Below, piece after piece: positions 56,641 to 64,000 of a DNA stretch of 64,000 nt (position 1 is its first letter; each line of letters starts with the position of its first letter). The translations under genes and the position numbers were made by a program. Under the pieces are notes generated by a model. The model was given only the letters and a program-made list of their open reading frames with translations. It made no database searches and had not been told where the DNA came from. Origin of the DNA: Lepidostoma basale (taxonomy: Eukaryota; Arthropoda; Insecta; Trichoptera; Lepidostomatidae); the NCBI GenBank assembly GCA_022606425.2, contig JAHDVF020000528.1, forward strand, positions 207,091 through 271,090, written 5' to 3'.

Positions 56641-56974
56641 ACTACCTAGATAAGCCGCTCGTGAACCATTTTGGGTCTTCTGAGATGATACTTTTAACGA
56701 AATTGCAACGCAAGCTCGTTTGAAAAAATTATTTTGAAATGGTATAATTTTTGTCACAGAATAATTTCATAACATACCTATATTTAGTTAAATTCCGCTT
56801 ATTTATTTTTATTTTCATTGCCTATATGAATATGAGCTAAAATAAAGATATGAAACCTTTGAAATATAATAAATCCTCGAGAAAATAGATGTTTTCGAAC
56901 TTATTAATTATTTAATATGGGAGCGTTGTGGTGTTGGTTTGTACGAATAAGTACAAACCATCACCACAGCGCTG

Positions 56975-57340
56975 ATGTCGTTAATGAAACCAACAGGAAT
57001 AAGAACCCCCTTATGAGAACCCTTCGCTCCATAGCAGGCAGAACCCTCAGAGATCGGATCAGAAATAAAACGCTAAGGTCTATCTGTGGCGTTGAAGACA
57101 TAGTAGATGAGTAGAGAAAAAGCAGAAGGTGATTGTGGACCGCATGAGAGATACAAGAATTGAAACAATTCAAAGATGAAAACCCCAGCAGCAAGAGACT
57201 ACCCAGAAAGGGAGCCGAGCCGACGCGTCGGATGCTACCTAATTATGACGTCCAGCCATCCCCCCGTTGCGAAGTCATAATTCTAGGACAGCTCACGTCA
57301 CATACAGGTCATTCGACCTAAACTAAGAAGAAGAAAAATA
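56975..57340 (+). mobile_element. RTE-like fragment, (GAA)n tail
   Basis: Encodes RTLRSIAGRTLRDRIRNKTL, RSICGVEDIVDE then breaks. The 3' part has GGACAGCTCACGTCACATAC and AAACTAAGAAGAAGAAAAA. Confidence 0.68.
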
Positions 57341-57350
57341 AAAAGATGAC

Positions 57351-57713
57351 CTTCGTGACAGAGTGGTAAGAGCTCGACCGCCATACTGCTCTGTTCTGAC
57401 ATACCTCTCTAGATTCCTCTACATTTATACATCGTAACATGCACGCTCGTCGATTTTTCCGACTTTGAATGTTGCCGCCATTCAGTATTTTATCAATTTG
57501 GTCATGCCGCGCATTCCTTGGTCTTCCACGGCTTCTTTATACACTTGCACTGCTTGTATACAATATTTTGATCATTTTTCTCTTGTCCATTCGTTCCATG
57601 TGTCCAAACCATCTTATTGATAATTTTTTTAGTTGAGTTCCGCTGAGAATCAATATAATAGCTAAAAACAAATTGTATACAGTAATTAGTGTCAAACGGC
57701 CTGTTGTATACAG
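57351..57713 (+). mobile_element. SINE-A split and partly replaced by an RTE-like insertion
   Basis: Head TGACCTTCGTGACAGAGTGG, TAAGAGCTCGACCGCCATAC (57351-57392) and tail GAGAATCAATATAATAGCT, GTATACAGTAATTAGTG, CCTGTTGTATACAG (57650-57713) flank a minus-strand RTE-like piece; the B box and body are gone. Confidence 0.6.
57390..57645 (-). mobile_element. RTE-like fragment inside SINE-A
   Basis: CATTTATACATCGTAACATGC, GCTCGTCGATTTTTCCGAC, GGTCATGCCGCGCATTCC and CATGTGTCCAAACCATC on + are the reverse of the T1 protein region; frames are broken. Confidence 0.58.
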
Positions 57714-57804
57714 AAAATAAGAAGAAGATGTTAATGATTTTTATAATGAGAATGCATTATTTTAGATTCATCATTCTGACGATGATTGTGAGGCAGAACA
57801 GGGA

Positions 57805-58145
57805 GTTAGAGGTAGCCTGGGTCACGAGTAGGGGATGGCAATAATTAAAGATTCCGGGCAGAGACGCCGACATTTCAATTGGGAAAGTTAAATAAGGCCC
57901 GGTAATGGGTGGCGTGCCCCGCCGACATCTGCTGGCCTATTTAATTACGTATTAAAATTTCACGTTCCTTATCTACAGATTTATGGAAATTGGTTAAAAA
58001 GCCATACAAATAGCTACAGCAGGAAATTTACGGGGAAATTTCACGTGATTTATTCCTGTATTCCGGGTTGAGTTATTATGGAGAATAAGATTATAAAATA
58101 TTGGCCGCATTAAAGGAGCTGTAGGTGTTAAAAAATTCATATACG
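57805..58145. other. non-repetitive block rich in homeodomain-type sites, possible enhancer
   Basis: GGTAGCCTGGGTCACGAG, GGCAATAATTAAAG, AAATAAGGCCCGGTAATGGG, GTGCCCCGCCGACATCTGC, TATTTAATTACGTATTAAAA, GATTTATGGAAATTGG and TTTCACGTGATTTATTCC. Several TAATTA/TTTATGG-like words and a CACGTG E-box in a block without repeats. Confidence 0.4.
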
Positions 58146-58286
58146 AGGATTGCCAAACACATAAACCGTCGTCTTCTCAATGCTTCCCCCCTGTGTTAGT
58201 CTCTGGTTATAATATATTAAGCGTTTACTATACGAAATATTATCTGTAATCTCTAGTCTAGTCTCTAATCTAGTTTCTCGTATTAA

Positions 58287-58318
58287 TATCTGAAGATCTG
58301 GATGAAATACGTGTCATA
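58287..58318 (+). ncRNA. hammerhead-like motif, compact, intact core
   Basis: TAT (58287-58289) pairs with ATA (58316-58318). Core CTGAAGA (58290-58296), a very short stem II (TC with GA), GAA (58304-58306), a four-pair stem III ATAC/GTGT (58307-58314) and cleavage base C58315. Stem II is weak, so this is the least certain of the set. Confidence 0.3.
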
Positions 58319-58466
58319 CTGAATTTTGTCACTTCTATGACACGTGCATTGTCTATATTGCATCGTATAGATTCATACTTGAAATCGAAAACATGCTGTT
58401 TTTTATTAACTATTTAAATTTATAAAACTTTGATGTTATTACAATTTTTATTATTTACTTTTTGAG

Positions 58467-58650
58467 TGTCCCGGGTTCGATTCCCGGCGATGGCAATGTG
58501 ATTGTCACACTGTCTTTGGTCTGGTGTAGAATTCAAGTGACAATAAAATGGCGACAGATTGGCTACCTATCACATGTCATAAGAATAAAATATAATAGCT
58601 AAAATAAATTGTATACAGTAATTGGGTTCAAATGACCTGTTGTATACAAG
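58467..58650 (+). mobile_element. SINE-A, 5' truncated
   Basis: Starts inside the B box (GTCCCGGGTTCGATTCCCGG) and continues through the whole body to AATTGGGTTCAAATGACC and GTTGTATACAAG plus A-rich tail. Confidence 0.78.
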
Positions 58651-58659
58651 AAAAAAATA

Positions 58660-58870
58660 TATATTAATGGGTAAAATAGAAAATCGCCGGGGAGTTGGTA
58701 GAAGAAAGCAGTTGTCCTGGCTGCGAAATATAAAATAATGGACAGGAATGGGTGGAGTTCTGAAACTGTTCCAAGTGGCGCAGGACAGAGATGCCTTCGC
58801 TGCAGTGATCATCAACGCAGTGATCATCAGGACCTTACACGGTACCGGAAGAAGAAGAAGAAGGCTTTTA
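58660..58870 (+). mobile_element. RTE-like T2 3' fragment
   Basis: TTAATGGGTAAAATAGAAAATC, in part, GGGGAGTTGGTAGAAGAAAG, TGTTCCAAGTGGCGCAGG and ATCAACGCAGTGATCATC, ending in (GAA)n. Confidence 0.62.
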
Positions 58871-58979
58871 ATAAAGAACTGGGAATATCTGTCTCTGGTG
58901 TAAATGTAGTCACCCAAAGTTCGAGTATTTTCTATACTACTCGTTCGATAGCCAGCCGTACAATGTTGGTATAGAATTA

Positions 58980-59085
58980 ATTGGCAGCATGTAATTGGCC
59001 TTACTTTATTTTTTCTTAATGTTTTATTATTATGTTATCGATATCGCTGTATGTTATCATTAATAAATAAATAAACATGATATTA
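58980..59085 (+). mobile_element. CR1/Jockey-like 3' UTR fragment
   Basis: GGCAGCATGTAATTGGCC, ATGTTATCGATATCGCTG and ATTAATAAATAAATAAAC match the 3' end at 22665-22745. Confidence 0.5.
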
Positions 59086-59214
59086 AAAAAAAATACATCT
59101 TATTTATCAATCAATTCGTTACATTATGTGTGAAATAACTAAAACGTATTAGAAAAAAAAATCTATGAAAGTATAGTTTTGTAACTAGAATAATTAATTG
59201 ATGTATTGACATGC

Positions 59215-59490
59215 ACGTGACACTAACGGCGTTGTTACTTTGGCGACTTCATTAATGAAAAGTTTCTTACTTGACAGTAGGGTGAAGCCGACGACACGGT
59301 ACTGCAAGTGCCTAGCTCACTGAAGGAGATGGGAAAATTTAAAGGAGGGGGGAGGCTATCATTACACCACTTTATATCCCCCAGAACATGTAGCACCTTC
59401 TTTATTAATATTAAGATGAATGGTGTGTACGCAAGCTTGTCACCTCAGATAAATGGGAATGTCTCCTCATTTGAATATCGCAGTAGCGGC
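59215..59490. other. non-repetitive block, possible regulatory element
   Basis: TGACACTAACGGCGTTGTTAC, broken for length, GACGACACGGTACTGCAAG, CCTAGCTCACTGAAGGAG, TTTATATCCCCCAGAACATG and CACCTCAGATAAATGGG. No repeat match in the window. Confidence 0.33.
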
Positions 59491-59729
59491 CGGTGAGCTT
59501 TTACTGAAAGTACGAGTTTCGGTAATTTAATCTTCATTTGCAATAAAACCATTGGTCTGGAACATCGGTTGGGGACATTTACAGCTAAGACAGATTTATC
59601 AATAATATTATGAACTTTTTAGTAGTAAGGAACTTAATTAAAAAGTTTATAAGATACAATGCATATGAACGGCCGTAACGTTTAAAGGGTGGAGAAATTT
59701 AAATCGCAATCTCTTGATCCAGATGTAGA

Positions 59730-60265
59730 GATAAAATGCAGAATTGAGGAAGTAAGGACTGCATTTAATAAAATGAAATCACTCTTCTGCAATGACAACA
59801 TTAATTTAAAACTCCGCCAGAGAATGATCAAATGGGTGGTCTGTTTTATTGTATGGATGTGAAGCGTGGACCTTAAAAGTCAACTCAATCAACAGACTGG
59901 AAGCATTCGCCATGTGGCTCTATCGCCGAATGCTTAGAATTCTCTAGACATACATGGTTACCAATACCGAAGTACTGAGGCAAGCTAGAGTTGACAGGGA
60001 GCTGTTGTCAACTATCAAGGTTCGGAAGATTTCACATCTGGGTCATATACTGCGTAGGGAAAAATACCACCTTCTCCAACTGATATTGAAAAGGAAAATT
60101 GAGGGACGCCGACGATAGGAGACAGATGTCCTGGCTCCGAAACATAATGGAGTGGACCGGGATCCGAAGTGTGGAGGAGCTCTTCCGAGCGGCGCAGGAC
60201 AGGTACGTCGAGGTGATCGCCAACGTTGGCAGGACCCGAGAGGGCACTTGAAGAAGAAGAAGATA
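59730..60265 (+). mobile_element. RTE-like T2 fragment with many frame breaks
   Basis: CTCCGCCAGAGAATGATCAA, LLYGCEAW-like codons, TCGCCATGTGGCTCTATCG, EVLRQARVDRELLSTIKVRK-like codons, SHLGHILR, GGGACGCCGACGATAGG, then GATCGCCAACGTTGGCAGG and (GAA)n. Confidence 0.68.
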
Positions 60266-60410
60266 AAATACATTCAAATATGTACTGCAAATGTAGTGTG
60301 CCGTTTATTGAGAAAAAAAATTGGACTGCAAATGTAGTAATCGGCAGTATAGACATTTCATAAAGCGTATCTTAAAGATAAATTAATATCTTGATTTGCA
60401 TATTAATATT

Positions 60411-60645
60411 CGACCTTCGTTGCAGAGTGGTAACGAGCTCTGACTTCCATGCCGAAGGTCCTGGGTTCGATTCCCGGCGATCGCAGTGTGATTGTCACAT
60501 TGTCTTTGGTCTGGTGTAGAATTCACGTGACAATAAAATGGCGATAGATTGGCTACCTATCACATGTCATGAGAATCAATATAATAGCTAAAAAAATATA
60601 AATTGTATACAGTAATTGGGTCCAAACGACCTATTATGTACATAA
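60411..60645 (+). mobile_element. SINE-A, full length
   Basis: CGACCTTCGTTGCAGAGTGG, TAACGAGCTCTGACTTCC, GGTTCGATTCCCGGCG, CAGTGTGATTGTCACATTG, GTAGAATTCACGTGACAATA, GGCTACCTATCACATGTC, AATCAATATAATAGCT, AATTGGGTCCAAACGACC and the GTACATAAAG end. Confidence 0.82.
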
Positions 60646-60649
60646 AGAA

Positions 60650-61360
60650 AAAAATATATTATATATATTTATAATAACGCTTGGATTTTGATACAAGTGA
60701 CTTGGGTTTGATCATGAATAAAATGCATTTCATAAAACTTATTATTTTACGCAGTTAAGGGAAATTATTTAAAATTCTCATTAATTTTAATATAATACCT
60801 ATTTTTTTTTCTTAAAAAATACGTTTTAATGTCATTTATTAGTGGGTATTTTCTAAGACGTGTTCAATATAAATTTAATAATTAAATAACATCTGTAATT
60901 TAATGTAATGAACATATTTGTTTTTACTTTATTGTTACTTGTTACTGAAATCATCTTATTTCTGTTAAAATCAGATCATAGATGTAATGCTTGCACGAAA
61001 CCAGTAATGTCCAGTTAATTTTTTCCATCTGCTATATAAACATACTTCAAACAAATTTAAAAACGGTGTTCCACAAAAATGGGTCATAACTCTTAGCTAT
61101 ATTTTATTCTTGTTTACTTTTGTAGGTAGTAACTGATTGACTTCTCCGCAGAGCGGGAGCAGGTGGTTGCGGTTGTGCCTGCTTCTATTGTACATAATAC
61201 TCCTATAACGTAAACACTTTGTACTGCAAACGACAGCCGTGAACCACCGTAGAGTTATTAAAAATGTAATCAAAGTTTTAGAAGAAAAAGCTTTTAAAAA
61301 GCTTTAATAACGATAATAATCACAAATCACTCTTTTATTCAACAGATATTATTTTTATTA
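60650..61360. other. intergenic AT-rich sequence
   Basis: No recognised repeat or gene; GAGCGGGAGCAGGTGGTTGC at ~61152 is the only GC-rich patch. Confidence 0.35.
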
Positions 61361-61364
61361 TTAC

Positions 61365-61672
61365 TCCATATATGGCGTTAGTATGTATATTATATATAGA
61401 TCAATCTTAGAGATTAACATATATAATCAAAATCTTCATAGATGGCACATTGAAACTGACATGTGAAATCTAGTGTAAGACTTTAACATATATACAACTT
61501 CCAAAAATTTGTCAGACATGGTCATAAAGAAAGGTGGAATGGGGAATGTTGTAATTACATAAAGCGTGCGCTTAACCCAACCAATGACAGTCATAAGTCC
61601 TGTAAACACCTTGATCAACCATATTCAGTTTCCAATTTGCATCTTCGTCTCTATTGAGATACAATTAAATCA
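61365..61672. repeat. FB1 foldback repeat
   Basis: CTCCATATATGGCGTTAGTA, TAATCAAAATCTTCATAG, ACATATATACAACTTCC, GGTGGAATGGGGAATGTT, AAGCGTGCGCTTAACCC and TTGAGATACAATTAAATC: very close to 20920-21237. Confidence 0.72.
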
Positions 61673-61680
61673 TAAATAAA

Positions 61681-62050
61681 ATCTTCTTCTTCTTCTTCTT
61701 CTTTTGATTTATTAAGGACTGTGTCATGTTATTTCTCGGAGCCTGTTCCTAGGATACAGATGTCCAACTGTCTCGTCATCTTTTAGGTGGTCTTCCTGCC
61801 GGTCGATTTCCTGTTGGTACTTTATTTGCGGCTATATTGATCACTCTTTCAGAACATGCTCTTTCCACGTGATCTCTCCAGTAGCGTCTTCTCAGTCTTC
61901 CCCATCGCACGACATCTTCCACATTGCAGATCTTTCTTATTTCAGAATTTCTCATTTTGTCTCGGAGTGTCGTTCCCGCAACGGATCGGAGAGTCTTCAT
62001 TTCTGTGGTTCTTAGGGGACTCATTGTTCTGATGGTGTCAGTTCTCGTTT
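61681..62050 (-). mobile_element. RTE-like 3' fragment with (GAA)n tail
   Basis: Minus strand: MSPLRTTEMKTLRSVAGTTL, RDKMRNSEIRKICNVEDVVR, WGRLRRRYWRDHVERACSER and TGNRPAGRPPKR, then a frame break. The tail is the TTC run at 61681-61704 on +. Confidence 0.74.
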
Positions 62051-62183
62051 CTATTCGACAATTACATTCTTATAACAATCTCCCTTCACACCTCAGATGA
62101 AAAAAACCCATATTTTTCGTATTTCATACCGATTCATACTAGCATGGGGGAGTAAGGGGGATCCTATTGACTCTTCGAGCGGT

Positions 62184-62213
62184 GCATGGCCATCACCGTG
62201 GTGATGGCCATGC
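62184..62213. repeat. perfect 30-bp hairpin
   Basis: GCATGGCCATCACC, GT, GGTGATGGCCATGC: 14-bp perfect arms with a 2-nt loop, at the start of a GC-richer segment (62140-62480). Confidence 0.8.
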
Positions 62214-62399
62214 TACGCTGGAGGATTGATCTGATCCCAAGTACCTATCCACACCTCCTCGACTCTGGTCTCCCCTGGAAACTATGCGAAATGTTAGAGA
62301 TCGAGTGTGAATAACCTCGGTGGATAATATTGATGCATAGGCTAACGTGGAAGGACACCTCGCCAACCCGTCTGGCAAGCGTGGCGTTGTAATGCCAAC

Positions 62400-62485
62400 C
62401 ACCCCCCGTATGACATGTCATACATGGAGAAGTATGGGGGAGGCCTATGTCCAGCAGTGGACGAAAACGGCTGTTAAAGAAGAAA
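62400..62485 (+). mobile_element. RTE-like 3' end (GGCCTATGTCCAGCAGTGGAC type)
   Basis: GTATGGGGGAGGCCTATGTC, CAGCAGTGGACGAAAACGGC and AAGAAGAAAGAAG: the familiar insect RTE-type terminus 'EAYVQQWTK' followed by a GAA-rich tail. Confidence 0.55.
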
Positions 62486-63013
62486 GAAGAATACTAGCAT
62501 ATTTTTTTCTATTAAATTTTCTCATTAAGATTTGAAACACGTCTTTATGCGCCTTTGAGGTGATTACATTATAAAAACGGTGTTTTAAAAGTTAACATAT
62601 TATTATTATTATTATTATAGATCATGGACTTACAGATTTAAGTATTGGACCAAAAAGTTCACAATCTTCTAAATATACAGTATAGTCGGCACACATTTAT
62701 GAACGTTTTACATTCGTACGTTACTCATAAATTAATAATTTCATCTCGAATCAATCAAACAGAATCTCGTTCGTCTCTTATTCCACTGAATCACATAATC
62801 CCGCAATATGTAATTGTCTTAAAGTTCGTTCCCCTTTAGAGGGAGACAGTGTAATATGTTGTGCTTAATTTCTAATCCGAAATAATACTTTGAAATAATA
62901 CTTGGTTTTACTTGGTTAACTTTCTAAATGTCCGTTTTCTATACATTGTTATATTTATATGTTAATTTATTATATACACCTAGCAGACCCGACGACGACG
63001 ACGACGATGTCGA

Positions 63014-63178
63014 TGACCTTCGTGGCCAAGTGATAAGTGCTTTCACTGCCACACCGAAAGCCCCGGGTTGGAATCCAGGTGATGGCACTGTGATTATCAC
63101 ACTGTTTATGGTCTGGTGTAGATTTCACGTGACAGTAAAATGGCGATAGATTAGATTCCAATCACATGTCATGAGAAA
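63014..63178 (+). mobile_element. SINE-A, diverged B box, preceded by (GAC)n
   Basis: GACCTTCGTGGCCAAGTGAT, TTTCACTGCCACACCGAAAG, GGGTTGGAATCCAGG (altered B box) and the GGTGTAGATTTCACGTGACA body. Five GAC units lie just upstream (62988-63006). Confidence 0.75.
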
Positions 63179-63184
63179 CTGCAT

Positions 63185-63335
63185 TTTAAATAATTAAAAC
63201 GAATTATGAAAACGTCTGTTTTGTAAAAGATAACGACATTTGATAATGTTTTAGATAGGTGAAACATGTTTTTCACATAAAATATAATAAAACTTCTTGA
63301 AAACAGACGTTTTCATTCGTATTAATTAAATACTC
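63185..63335. repeat. FB2 foldback repeat
   Basis: ATTATGAAAACGTCTGTTTTG, TTGATAATGTTTTAGATAGG, GAAACATGTTTTTCAC and the mirrored GAAAACAGACGTTTTCATTC. Confidence 0.65.
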
Positions 63336-63689
63336 GTTTTAATTATTTTCTTTATCTTTCGTTTCCTCACTGCTGATCATGATCCATGGAGCTGCCCGTG
63401 CCTAAGACATAACGCCTCCAAACCTCTCTGTTCTCCGCAGTTCATACCACCGAGTTAGGGTCTCTACAAGTCATCACCCTAATCAAAACACACCGTCGTG
63501 CTGGAGATCTGCCCCTACTTATATTACCTGGAATAGTTTTAACAATTTTATACAGGTTCTCCAAATTTCCCTTAGCAATGTGATAAAATAAACACAATAT
63601 TTGCCGACCTCATATGACAGTATTATAAAAATTAAATATTTAAAATGGAATTTCATATCATTATAGAAGAAACGAGCTGGATTTAATAA

Positions 63690-64000
63690 AATGGGAACAT
63701 TCTTTTGAAACGATAATCTTAACTTGAAACTCCGACAAATAATGATTAATTTTATATATTGTATCTACTGTATGGCAGCAAAACCTGGTCTCTGAAAGTG
63801 AATGTAATGAACCGATTGGAAGCGTTCGAGACGTGGATATACCGCGGAATGCTTCGTATACCGTGGACCAATAGGGTAAGTAATGCACACGTACTGCAGA
63901 GAGCCAGAGCCAATAGAGAGCTGTTGTCAAATGTGAAAATTAGAAAGGTCTCATATTTAGGTCATGTGCTAAGGGGAAAAAAGTACCACCCCTTTCGACT
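63690..64000 (+). mobile_element. RTE-like T2 fragment, cut by the window end
   Basis: TTGAAACTCCGACAAATAATG, then in changing frames NVMNRLEAFETWIYRGMLRI, VHVLQRARANRELLSNVKIR and KVSYLGHVLRGKKYHPF-like codons. It is the same sequence as 29390-29690, with a different end point. Confidence 0.68.

Overview
The window is AT-rich animal nuclear DNA, almost certainly from an insect. Evidence: one multi-exon gene with conventional GT/AG introns, including one of about 21 kb; no operons; and intronic and intergenic space saturated with tRNA-derived SINEs, foldback elements, fragments of RTE-like and CR1/Jockey-like non-LTR retrotransposons, hAT- and pogo-like miniature elements and an intact mariner. 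The order cannot be decided from sequence alone.

The only cellular gene I can support is a complete Dpr-type (defective proboscis extension response) neuronal cell-surface immunoglobulin gene on the + strand. It has six coding exons (5433-5493, 26722-26954, 27581-27791, 29045-29172, 32728-32896, 33535-33674) that join in frame to a 313-residue protein: signal peptide, Gly/Pro/Ala-rich linker, two Ig domains and a hydrophobic tail. Its exons are GC-rich islands in an AT-rich background. It most resembles the Dpr subgroup with the TVGRYTYTSDQRF and NGEYPAAM signatures (dpr6/8/9/10/21 of flies), but I cannot fix the paralogue.

Layout. 1-5.3 kb: upstream DNA with a decayed Tc1/mariner-type transposase, a 1.06-kb TIR element and a small GC-rich island. 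5.4-33.7 kb: the dpr gene; intron 1 holds most repeats, an unidentified minus-strand reading frame near 19.4-19.85 kb and a 1322-bp mariner with intact catalytic triad, TIRs and TA duplication. Intron 4 carries an antisense pseudogene of an unnamed protein that still shows an intron. 33.7-64 kb: no gene recognised; repeats alternate with several non-repetitive, GC-richer blocks of about 200-350 bp that look like regulatory (conserved non-coding) candidates, plus a 1-kb GC-rich LTR- or promoter-like block at 55.6-56.6 kb.

The most interesting signal is that several unrelated-looking foldback repeats carry a hammerhead-ribozyme-like motif: CTGANGA, a small hairpin, then GAAACATGTC, often with a complementary stem I. 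This matches the minimal hammerhead design known from Penelope-like elements. No Penelope reverse transcriptase is visible here, so these would be non-autonomous remnants.

Local labels used below: SINE-A and SINE-B (two tRNA-derived SINE families); FB1-FB8 (foldback families); tail class T1 (GTTA/GTTT repeats) and T2 (GAA repeats) for RTE-like fragments. Boundaries of old repeats are approximate.
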